DNA from: Norana najaformis
Taxonomy: Eukaryota > Annelida > Clitellata > Crassiclitellata > Hormogastridae
Assembly: GCA_964023275.1 (NCBI GenBank)
Contig: OZ029914.1
Coordinates: 46,950,530 to 47,014,529, forward strand
Length of the DNA stretch: 64,000 nucleotides
Direction: 5' to 3'
Position numbers and translations under genes: made by a program. Below the pieces are notes generated by a model. That model was not told where the DNA came from and ran no database searches. It was given only the letters and a program-made list of their open reading frames with translations. Positions 47,680 through 60,000 of this stretch are shown here, piece by piece; position 1 is the first letter of the stretch, and the number at the start of each line of letters is the position of its first letter.

Positions 47680-50085
47680 ATCTTCAGATCTTCAACACAG
47701 ACAACAGACATCACATAACTAGCATTAGTACTGCTATTCTGGATTACTATGGAATCGGCCAGGACTTAGAAATTTAACAGTTAAACTAATGAAGATTCCT
47801 TGGTATGATTCATCCTGAATGCCAAAATGAAAGCAAAGAAAACAGGATCAAGAATCGTGATATTGTAAATTGTGAATTCTATGTCGTCAACTTTGGAATT
47901 TCGGATGGTATGACGATTACACGTTCAATGTCTGCCGAATTCATTGGGAGGAACTGCTATGCTAACCCAAAGGTAGCTGTAGGTATAAGTGTTATTGACT
48001 TCATTTTCTTATCTTTGGCATGCAAGGTGGGTGGCCCGTTATCTCCCTTCAGCCTGATCTTCCCAACGACTGTGTACTGTCAGTGTACTTGTCTAATACC
48101 TGAGTTTGCTATGAGGTAGAGTGTAGAATATATTTAATTCCATAAGATGTTTCCAAAATGTAATTTTCATAGTCCAAAATTTGCAAAATTTTTTGTTTAA
48201 AAATAAAATCACACGAGCTCCCGCCTGATTTTCGATGAGACGATTCAAGAAAAAATGCCAGAAAAGCTAACAGAAGTTCGAGCCAATAGCAGTTCTGGTT
48301 AATCTGCAGAAATCTTGGTGTTACGTCGGCTAATTGCTTGATCCTTCTTACGAACTCAAAATCACCCCACCTCTTGCAATCTCTCCACAGGTATTACACT
48401 CAAAACTGAAAACATTCATGTTTCGCAGATCTTATCCTGATTCCTCTTCTTCCCCTTATCTGTCTTTCAGATCCGATTGCAAACACCATCCACCATAGCC
48501 GTCTGACTGCCTGCCTGTCTGTCTCTAGGATCTTGACCTGGAACCGGACCCTTTTGCCTATCGATTTTGTTTTGACTTAGCGCCTGTCAATAAGCTGGTT
48601 TTCGCGACTTAGCTTTCGTTGGACGTTATAGAAATCTTGCGATTACGATTACGATATTAAGTCGTTAACCATTAGCTGAAACAATGGGTGGCATATATTT
48701 TCAACGAATATCGAATAGATTTATGATATTCACGAGTTATGACGGGCATTCGCATTTATTTATGTAATACTGAAGCCGAACTTCTTCCGAACTAATTTTC
48801 TAAAAAAATCCCAATTCAATTCAATTGCTAAAACGTTTCTGAAATCTGAAGTGGTCGAACCTGAAAACGAACCCTGCATTATCAAGACGCTTAATAGTGA
48901 GATGAAATTAATAATTATAACCTGTGATTATCAAAATATAAATAGAATAAAACATGTTTCAGTGGTAAATATAATACATAATTATGAAGGAGGCAAATAT
49001 AACTCACCATAAGCTACTCAAATAATGAAATAATAGTTTCTACGTCATCTGCTCCGTCAAACGGTTTCTTTGTGAAGCTTATGAAAATGGCGTTAAATAA
49101 ATATACATACCTTAAATAGAAGTTGGGTTACCAGTGGCGCTGCCCTCTAGCGATTGCACCGAATATTCACTTCAGTATGCAATATACTTGTGAAAACTGC
49201 ATGCCAATGCTTTGAGCAAGAACAGATAAGTTATTGTCGTTAAGCTAAATTTCACAAACCCTCTTAATAGCTTCTATCGGAACCGCATGGTGTCTTCAGT
49301 AGATGAAATCCAGCCAGAACTCGCTCCTTTTTGTAACTAAGCCTATCAGATCAACCGATCTCAGATATGGCAATATTAGGGCTACCCTTCGCTCTCTCAC
49401 TGGGCATCAACAGAGAGATCCAGTGGGTTGATTTCTATTCTGGCTTCCATTTCAGCCGGTGCAAATTAAGCTGTCGTTTCCCACATATTAGTTATTTAGG
49501 CTTAGGTCATCTTGCATTGGACGGGAAGGCTTCAGATGTTGCTACAGATGTGGCAATGAATTCAGCAAGGTTAAACACTTGGATCCCAGAGCTTTGGAAG
49601 TGGCCAGTTATTATGCACACAGGCTGATTATAACTTGGTACTTGAAGTGGCTGTCAAAGATAGTGTCAAAATGCCTTGTTGTATATGCTCTTATGCTATG
49701 CACATGTGGTATTTTGTACTACATGTATCGTTTGCAAAAACTTCTTTGTTTATAACTTTTTCACCAACAATTAAAACTTATTCTCACAGTAAAAGACAAT
49801 TAATAGTTTTCGCCATTTCTACGTAACAGTTCTGAAAATAGAAAGAGTTTTAAAAGACACTTCAATACGCCTATTGGACACTACTCGTTAAACAAACATA
49901 TACACTCAAGATTACTAGGTCCACTGAGGCCAGGTGTTCACAGCCAATCTGCATGTGTAGGCACGTAGTCCAACAAGCATAGACCTACTTGAAGGTGGTG
50001 TAGCTTCACAAAACACCTGTCGGCTTCAGATTTATTTCAAGACGCACTTAACAGAATTTAATGCAGGACTTTAATGTTCTATGTT
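47680..50085. other. Intergenic region upstream of gene 3
   Basis: No gene is recognised. The ORFs at 47805-48119 and 49367-49627 lack known motifs, and I leave them as unsupported. A LINE 3' end lies at 48385-48655. Confidence 0.55.
48385..48655 (+). mobile_element. LINE 3' end with short RT relic and GATTAC tail
   Basis: The + strand encodes SKLKTFMFRRSYPD, a reverse transcriptase C-terminus. It is followed by gatcttgacctggaaccgga, tatcgattttgttttgactt, ttagctttcgttggac and a terminal gattacgattacgat. It shows again that the dispersed GATTAC-tailed blocks are LINE 3' ends. Confidence 0.75.
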
Positions 50086-50359
50086 CAAGATCCTCCTCAT
50101 AGGACGATCTACGATAGCGTCTATTCGGCCCCAAAGTAACCAGACAGCTCTGCTTTCCTTTGTACAGCCATCCAGGTCGACGTTCTATAATTCGTGGGGA
50201 CTTGTTGGTCCCGCGCTTGTGCTTTATCGTGCACTGGACAGTGTTTAATAAAAATACGTATAATTAAAATTGCTTTAGTATTTGCAGATTGATCTGTGAG
50301 TTTAATTGAAAATTATAATTTAATCTCATGTTAGGAATTGGAAGCTGTACTGCGGTAAA

Positions 50360-53300
50360 ATGGGATCGTGCAGTTCGACGAGACAGCCCACAGACCAAGA
50401 CGTTCCCAATAAAAGCTCAAACACTACTACCTCGTACTTCATTTTCGGTCGACACGAGAGAACCTTAAAAGCTCGCCAATTTCATCCATATGACTTGCAT
50501 ACGATGACGAAGCCAACTGTTTCTGCGGGAACGCTGTGGAAAGATGGAAAGTTTCCATTCGTTATTGACCAGGAAAAAACTGACAAACTTTCGAAAGTGT
50601 CTTGGAAAAGACCTACGGTAGATTTATGTGTAATACTGAGTGCTTTAATAATGTGATTAAGCTATGATAATCACCTAATTAGCAAACTTTTTCGTTTAAA
50701 TTCGCAGCATGTCCTTAGATCAAATGCATTTACGACGCTCATCACCATTCTGCATGTAGTCAGTTAAGTTTATGTTCATGTGAGCACGTTCAGGTTAACA
50801 GTTTGTTCAGTTATTCCATGTAAGAGTCAACATCGGAAGCAACAGAATTTAAACCGTCACACTCACTCAACAACGATGATAATTACTAAAATCGTATTAT
50901 TAAGATAATGTTGAAAATTATTTGCATTAAAAATTCTGCTATCAATCTCAGGAAAATTTCATGCACACAAGGTAACTTATTTATGCTATGGCCGATACTG
51001 CAATTTATTTACTAAGTGTCCATCTTTCATGATCACTACGTAAGGAAGATGGACATATGCTTTTGATCTGATCTACACTATTGACCTCTATAGCGCCGTT
51101 ATCGTAATGCATAAGGCATCAATCGATGGTAGCTTAAGGTGAAACATAATCCGAAAATCCCCGATGGATCAAGAAAACCATCAGTAAGGCTACAGTGGAC
51201 AACCACTTTCGATGTTTAGCCATTCCATGTATATGAATATGAGAAAGCAAATTCGATTTCGGTTTGTTTCAAATAGGAGTACGCTTCTGGAATCCGATTA
51301 TTTGGAGACGCCATCGACCGCTACTCAGTGAAACAAGGTCAAATCGGGGACTGCTTCTTTCTGTACACCTTGTCATCAATAGCTGACCGTCCCAAGGTCT
51401 ATAAGCAGGTAATGGACGTAGATATACACTGAACGGGCACAATACACTGAATACAATGTCAACTGTCTACTCTATGGATGGGACTATGTTGGTAGAGTTC
51501 TAGATGTCTACAGGAGACCATCAGTGATGACTTTTCCAGTTATATAAGCATCATCTACCTAATAGATGAACATGTTATTCTTAAACACAACCCACCCTAA
51601 CAGCTCCTCTACCCCTTCTCTCTGGTCTCTGGCAAACGGATTTGGTTCTTCACATGGCATCTGTGCACACCCAACTGACTTGACGCAGCCCTCGTGAATA
51701 AGCTGGTACCTTGCGCTTAGCTTTTAAGTAGCACTTTAGAAATTGTGAGTTTACGATTACGATTGTTCCTAATGAACCTAAACACCATTTAAGCTTTCGT
51801 AAGCAGCGCTTTTATGAGGTACTTAGAAATCGCAATAGTAATTGTCTAGATCCTACACAAAAATTGAAAATTAGCTCTGCTTTTCGCGTCTGTCCATAGA
51901 TCATGCCGCCGGATGCCTATGAGACAGATCCCGCCAAATACAGCGGATTATTTCACTGTCGCTTCTGGTGGATGGGTGAATGGATCGATGTCTACACAGA
52001 CGATCTCTTGCCATACAACGAGGACATCGATCGAGTCTTCGGAGCTCATTCGAAAGACAAGGACGTCGTCTGGGTCCCACTAATGGAAAAAGCGTTGGCA
52101 AAGTACGTATGACGGTCCTCTGAAGAATCTGCCCCTTGAGTACGATAGCATATGGAGTTTTTTATATCTGTGGAGAATTAGTCCTTAGATCTTTGGTCCG
52201 CAAGAGTTTGGTCTTTGTGGGTCCTCTTTAGGGTTTTGCCTCCCAGGGTTGGTCCTTAGTGAATTGGTTTATTAAAAAGTTGTTCCGTCTGGGCTTTGGC
52301 TCTTGGGTTTGGTTTCCACGGAGTCCTTTGTTTTGAAGTCTGGCTTATTCTTGACAGACGTAATAAAAAACAAAAGCTGTAAAATGTTTGTTTATACACT
52401 TTGGCAAAGTTGACTGTCCTAATCTATTCTAATAACTTCTATGAAATCGTTAGCATAACGCATAAAGCATCAATCAGTTGTCGCTTTTAATGAAGCCATA
52501 GTCAAAATTTGTAATCCGTTGGAAAAGCTCGATCTGAATACGACAAATCTTCATACAATTAACCTATAGCCGAATATAGAAACTTAGAAGCACCGGTTAA
52601 CTATCTCGCCGTCATCACTTAGCAACTCACGGTGTTGAACATATCTTCATTCGGAACAATTCATCCGGACTTTTTTAATCGATGTTCAATGAGTTCATTT
52701 GTTGCTGTGACCGACCTGGCTTGTTTCTGTCGTAGGTTATGCGGAGGTTACAAATTAGTCTATGGAGATCAAGCGTATGCTTTTGCTCTGATGACCGGAG
52801 GATTAGTGGAAACGCTGAAGATTAAGAAGAGAGACTCCCAAGACGAAATATTTCCTTCGGACTCGCTTTTCGCCCGAATCAAACAGGCACTGCATTCGGG
52901 ATCAGTAGTTCTGACATGCATCGACCAGGTATGCATTAATTCAAGGAATTATTAGAGGATGGCAGCGAAGACCTTAGAGTAGACTATGATATGACACTCC
53001 AAGATATTTTTCTTCTGGTTCTCTGCCCTCAGACAGGTTCAAACGTCCGATGACGCCACTCCTCTCGGTGCTGAGCTTCTTTTTTCAATCTGCTCTATCC
53101 ACCCGTCATCATCCAGTCCAGCAGCATCTGTCTTGCTCTTTCTTTGTCCTCCTGTACTCCATCCTGCCCTCAATGACGGTTCTTAAGAGTGAGTCCCCTC
53201 TCAGTATACGGCCATTCCATTTTCTCTGTCGAAGATATGGCACTTCTTATATTCGTAATGTAACTCATCCTGTTTGTGTGGTGGTCAACGATGTAAAATA

Positions 53301-54048
53301 CAGACGCTCCACCTAGCGGAAGGTTGAAACAAAAACAAAGCTCGGTTAGAGTCAATTGATACAACCACGTTCTCAACGTACGTTACATTATACGACCTCG
53401 TTGAGTGGGAACACACCTCGTCGATTACAGCGCCATTATGCGGTTTGCATTTCATAAATAAAGAACCTTGGACATTAGAACTGATTGCCATGTTCTCTAA
53501 GATCTTTGATATCAGTGTAGTTTGATTAATGTCCAAGGTAACATTAGTTAATTGCAGTCAAAAGAGCATTAGGCAAATTACGAAACTATGTGCGTTTTTG
53601 CCATCTGAACCTTCGCCAACCTTCTCTCTTTCGACAGAATACTTGTGGAACTCGACAGTTTATTGAACAGTAAAGTTGTATGTGAAATTTTTAAAGCTTT
53701 AAAAATTATTCAAATGCATACATCTATAAAATATTAATACTTTCCTGTTTAAATTTGCTGTAGAGAGAAGCTGGCAGCCATCATCTGAAAGGCCTTGCCA
53801 TTAATCACTGCTACTCCATAAATGAAGCAATTAAGGTGAATTACACGTTGCAAGTCATTATCTCTTTATAGGCATCCCTGTTTACCATATAATTAATGAA
53901 GTTCAGCAAAATTGAGTTTACTGAATACATTTGCTTTGCTTATATCCGAATTTATAAGTTGACTTCTGTAACCCACTTTATTGAGACACCCTTACTGTTA
54001 GAACGCCGTCATATTTTAAAATATAATGTATTATCATTATTATTATTG

Positions 54049-54082
<34 letters not shown>

Positions 54083-57000
54083 TAGCAGTAGTAGTAGTAG
54101 CAGCAGCAGCAACGGTAGTAGTATTATTATGACAGTGGCAATGTTCTGGATTTAGTTAAAGCATGGCAGGCAGACTGCATTGCTGTTGAGGATACGTAAC
54201 CCATGGGGTGAGACGAACGAAGTGAAGCCAATCAGTGAAAATGGCGAATGGAAGGGTCGTTGGTCTTACGCATCTTCGGAGTGGAACGAAGTGAGCGAAG
54301 ATTTGCGCAAACGATACAACGTTCAATTCAAAACTGGAGGAGAGTTCTGGGTCTGGGTCTGCATTGAAGACTTCTATAACATCTTCGAACGCATCTACAT
54401 CGCAGACACAATTCCCAACTTCGACGAAGACGGATTCAGAAAAGCCGACCAACTGAGTACGTATAGAAAGTGATCAATATTACAAAACTCTTTCATATGG
54501 CAGAAAGACTTTACTAGAGTGTGTAAGTAAGTCTTAAAGCGTGTAGAGCAAATAAGTACCTACTACTACTATTACAGTATGGCCCAGTTGGCTATTTCGG
54601 CTATTTCGGTTAAAGCGTACTTCAGTCAAAGCGTCTCTATGCGTAAGGATTCCGGATCGCAACCCGATCGAGGCTTATTTCAGAGATTTTTTTATCTCGG
54701 GCTAGCACGGTCCGTACACGGGGACCTTAAAAATGGTGTGGTGTTCATTCAAGCGGGCAGCGGAAGTGAAGGATCTCACCCGATAAATTCATTGAAAAAT
54801 GAGCATGATTGAAGCTATACCATCCCTATAGAAAAGGGCGTACATTAACATTTATATTCTTTAAAATAAGGAATGTATGCAGTTGTAGTTGCAATTGAGT
54901 ATGTAATAAAATGAATCCAGATCCGATAAGTGCTCTTGGTCTAAATCCATCAGATCATGAGATCATTATTATAGAAAACTCACAAAGGCCCTGCAGCAAG
55001 TAAACGCACGTAAGAAAGTTACTTAAAAACTGTGGCTCCATTAGTTTGGTTAGAATGCCGTTCCATCCCAACTAGGCCACCGGGAATCCAATAAGGTGTA
55101 TTTTGTCATAAACGTTTACTTTTATTAGAAGTTATAGAGAGATTAAATTTTAACCTTAAGTTCCTAGAAACAAGAATTGCATTCGACATGCTTAGATAGG
55201 CCTAAGATTTTATCCTTTCATTTCAGATAAAGTCATTAACATCCTAGGAGAGTGGCATGGAGAAACTGCTGCAGGCAACATGACAAATATGTTAAAAAAT
55301 CCACGTTTCTTGTTAATCATTCCAAACAGAGGTACGCATACCATGATTAATATAATTTTGTCTTTATGTGGGAGTGAAACTTGATCTGTTATCGTTATTG
55401 TTATCGCCAGTATTAATGTTAGTGTCATCAGTTTCTATAGATACAGTAGATTCTATAGATACAGTATGCATGGCCGTCCCTCTCACCTGATTTTATTAAA
55501 AAGAAATAAGATTACTTGCAAGTTAGAACAAGGAATGGTTGCTGTTTTTGTCGCAAAATTGCAATAGTTGGTACTAACACATTTAAGGCTTTCATCCTTC
55601 AATTATATACACTGGTCAACATAGAAATCGTTACTGACTGGAAAAGGCCCTAATGTGTAGCATCTTGGTGTGCTGAACACGAATATAACCATAAAAATTT
55701 TTTATTGGCTCTCGTTTTGAAAATATTTCATATAGTTCATTTTTTATGTTTCACCATGTAAATCTATGCAGTAGGACTGCGACAATATCCTAAATAAGTC
55801 TAGAATGATGTAATATTCCACCTCATTGCATAATCCCATCATGGACACATCATGCACAGTTGATTACGTCATTTTCTGATGCAATGTAAAACTACAGCCA
55901 GTCGGCTGCTGATGTAAGATGACGTCAGCAGTGTACTATATAAAGCGAGTCGGAACGGTTGAGCATTTACAATATTACAGACTTTGTGCGGGACAGTTTA
56001 AGTTACTGTTTTATAAAACTATTATTACTTTATCCATTTAGATACAATACAGAACAGTAATGCCTCGGAAGTGCGTAAATACTGTGGACAACTTTTGTTA
56101 CATTTGTGGGGAAGTGACATTTGCCAACCAGAAGAAAAGTGTCACTGATCAAGTCAAGAAGGCATATCATGCTTACTTCGAATGCAAGGTTGGTGACCAA
56201 GACAAGCCATGGGCCCCGCATATATGCTGTGCTACATGTACAACACAGCTTTCACAGTGGTTGAATGGCAAAAGACCATCAATGCTGTTTGCAGTTCCCA
56301 TGGTGTGGAGAGAGCAAAGCAACCACGTAGATGACTGTTACTTCTGCTTGGTTCCTCCTCTTTCCGGTGGAATAACGAAGCAAAAGAAGTCGACAATAGT
56401 CTACCCAAACATTCCGTCAGCATTGAGACCAGTTCCACATGGTGATGGACTTCCTATTCCAGAACCTCCAGCAGAATATATTTTCCTTGATTCATCTGAT
56501 GAGGACAAGGGTGAGCCGACATGTTCTTCTCCTGGTCCGTCAGCGTGCAGTGATCCCGATTTTCACTGTGGTGCATCATCAACCCCACAAAGAATAACAC
56601 AGGAAGAACTAAATGACCTTGTTCGTGATTTGGACTTATCCAAAAACAAGGCAGAATTGCTAGGATCAAGACTCCAACAATGGAATCTTCTAGAAGAAGA
56701 TGTCACAATTACTTCATATAGAAAGCGCCATCAGCAGTTGGAACCTTTCTTTATGAAGGAAGGTAATCTGGTATTCTGTTCCAATATTGACGACCTCATG
56801 AATGCCTTACAGATCACTCATGACCCACAAGAATGGAGACTCTTTGTAGACTCTTCAACACTGAGTCTTAAGGCTGTGCCTTTGCACAATGGAAACCGTC
56901 TTCCATCTATTCCATTAGCGCATGCTGTCCACATGAAAGAGACATACGATAACCTAAAACAGCTACTGCATTCCATTGACTATAACAGGTACAAATGGCA

Positions 57001-60000
57001 CCTGTGTGGTGATTTGAAGGTAGTTGCCATTTTAATGGGACTGCAGCAAGGATATACAAAATATATGTGTTTCTTGTGTGAGTGGGATAGCCGAGCAAGA
57101 GAGTTGCACTACGTGCGGAAGGAATGGACTCCCAGACAAATCATGGCAGTTGGACAGAGGAATATCCAGCACCCAGCTCTGGTCGAGGCTCACAAAATCC
57201 TACTACCACCCCTTCACATCAAACTAGGTTTGGTGAAGAACTTCGTGAAAGCCATGGACCGCACTTCGCCAGCTTTCCGATACCTGCATGAAAAATTCCC
57301 TCGACTCAGCGAAGCAAAGATTAAAGAGGGAGTTTTTGTGGGTCCTCAGATTAGAGAACTCTTCAAAGATGACCGCTTCAACAACTTGCTGGAGGGTGAT
57401 GCGAAACAAGCATGGAATGCTTTTCGTCTAGTGTCTACAGACTTTCTGGGGAATGTTAGGGCAGAAAACTACAAGGAACTAGTAGAAGACATGCTCAAGC
57501 AGTACCAGAAATTTCGCTGCAATATGTCTCTGAAGATGCATTTCCTTCATTCCCATCTGGATTTCTTCCCTGACAACTGTGGTATGGTTAGTGACGAACA
57601 TGGCGAACGTTTTCATCAAGATATCGCAACAATGGAGCAAAGGTACCAGGGAAAATGGTCCACTACAATGTTGGCTGACTACTGCTGGACACTCCGCAGA
57701 GATGCTCCCGAACAGCTGTACAAGAGACAGGCAAAAAAATCTAAGAACTAGTCTATGACCTGGTTTTTACAAATATTAACTGTAAGTGTATCACTATTGG
57801 CATGCATTGTGCGATATAAAATTACTTCATTTCAGATTACAAAAAAACTAGAGCCAATTCGGCATTTTCACTGTCATATTCGTGTTCAGCACATACAAAT
57901 TGATAAGAACTGACTAATTTCATTTCAGTAACATGACTTTTGTAAAAATTTGTTGTCCAGTGAAAATTACTGATATGATTACGTGTTTGACCTGCATTTG
58001 GACTGCTAGAGAACCTATTTTGTTACGTACAGGTCTCGATGGACACAATAGAATGCCGGTTGTCTTACAAATGATTCTGGAGTATGAACATCCAGTCAAA
58101 GACACCGACAACAGGGACCAGCTCTACTGTCGTATTGACGTCTTTCGGGTATGGACTGATCGAATTCCAATCTTGAATAGTCTGTACGGCGTTATCGTTA
58201 TGTACAAGGCATTATGGTCCGGGCCAGCAAGACTCCTTGAAGTATGTCCCAAAATTACCGAGTTAGACAAAAGATAAAACACAAGGACGCAGACTGGCAC
58301 AAACATTACACTGATTAGGTGTTTCAATCTAAGAATAACATTGGCAGAAACACTTTCTTAGCAATAAAGCCTGAGTTGATCTCAAGCATACATGCAAAAT
58401 CACAGCATCATGATTTCGTCAGCAAGTAACACATAGATATTAAGTAACGAATAGGCCAGCATCGTCTACCCACTACGAATAACCATCTCATTCGTTTATG
58501 CAATTGATACAGTATCAGGACATCAATAGTGAAATGCTTTTAAAATTTGGCCAGAGGATTTCGGTGGGAATAGCTCCCAAATACGATCATTTTATTTACA
58601 GATTGAAACACAGCTAGCTCGCGACAATCGCCAGCACATGTGCCTCACCGACATTTCAAATACGGAGGCTTATGTAGCAAGCCGTGAAAACACCCAACGG
58701 TATAAATTAACTCCCGGTAGGTACTTACTAGTACCGAACTACCTGGATGGAGCTTCGAAACGACGAATCAGTCAACCCTTCTGCATTCGTGTGTTCACAG
58801 CTACCGCTGTAATGTGCAGGTATTACACTACGCCATGTAATTGTAATTTCTAGCTGTAGTTGTGATCGGAAATTTATATAGCAACACTTTAAGAGAAACT
58901 CCTCAGAGGCTTTCCCGATCTGACAACACGAGACCACAATCGAACATTATGGTTTTTAAGCGCTTACGAGAAAGAACAAAGAAAAGCTAAGGTGCTGAAA
59001 GGTATCCTACTGTAGGATTGTTTGCGCCTCAGAAGAAAGGTTCATCGACCAAACTTCTGAGAAGATACATGCAAGCATCAGTGTTAGCGGACTGCTTTTA
59101 CATCAAACACACAATCAGTGTACATCAGTGCATGCATAAGGCGTCGATTTTTCACCTCTCCAAGTTGGGTGGACTCCGAACAGTACGTCGTGTGAAATCC
59201 ATATGAGTAATTGTATGTATTTCTTCAAGCAATTATCTAGCGCATTTTAAGAACCTCACAAAAGTGCTGCAATAAGAGTGGTAAAAGGTGGTCTTAAGAT
59301 GAACCAAGAATTTTTTGAGCTGTTTGGAGAGGAAAAGTTGGTATTTAGAGGAACTTTGTTCCAGAAGGACGGTCCACCACACGAGAAAGCATGATGAGAA
59401 CGAGTCGTCGTACGGTACCGCAAAACCACCAGATCCCCACGAGCCGCAGAACGCAATACAAAGCAAATCCAATGCACATCAATGCACTAACTAAGAATGC
59501 ACTAACAACAGAAGCTAATCTTCACCCATTTCATTTTGACTGTGTGAGCCAACAATAGTGAACGAGGGTATTTATCTTAAAATACTAAATACTATGTAGG
59601 ACTATGTTTTCTCCATTTCAGTGAATTTCTGGATCATCCAGTGGCACTGACTGGGAAACCCTGTGAAACGTTTGAAGGCGACGGTAGCTCTCCAAAGAAA
59701 CAAGGCATGGTGAACGCTAACTAAAGTTTAACTAGGAAATATATATTAAAGAATCCTTAAAAGTAATACATTACCCCATATAATCAGTTTCAGCACTATG
59801 TAAAGCTAGAACTCCGTTGATATTTTTAAAGCATGCTCTCAGCGATTAGTGCGGCACGGTGGTCCATACACTTGAAGAGTCGGGGTCTATGACTATAAGC
59901 TTGCGAGTTCGAGAAAGCTAAGGTATTTAGAGGAACATTGTTCCAGAAGGACCCTGGGCAAGTTGAGCACACGCTCCTCTCAGTATAATGTTGTACCGGT

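Larger units (their letters stand above)
55610..57962 (+). mobile_element. DNA transposon with nested inverted repeats and intact ORF
   Basis: Outer ends: CACTGGTCAACA at 55610 and its near-complement TGTTGTCCAGTG ending at 57962. Inner inverted blocks: TGTGCTGAACACGAATAT (55669-55686) against 57876-57893, and ATTGGCTCTCGTTTT (55704-55718) against AAAACTAGAGCCAAT near 57845. Gene 2 has the uninterrupted site (near 23022-23035), so the inserted segment is defined by comparison. The exact target duplication is unclear; AATTA occurs on both sides. One intact ORF fills the interior. The superfamily is not identified. Confidence 0.82.

Noticed and set aside
47805..48119. 104-codon ORF beside the zinc-finger pseudogene
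   Set aside because: No known motif and no second copy in the window; chance ORF cannot be excluded.
55610..57962. Tc1/mariner assignment for the transposon
   Set aside because: CACTGG ends beside TATA on the left hinted at a TA target site, but the right flank is AAAA and the protein is not mariner-like. Superfamily left open.
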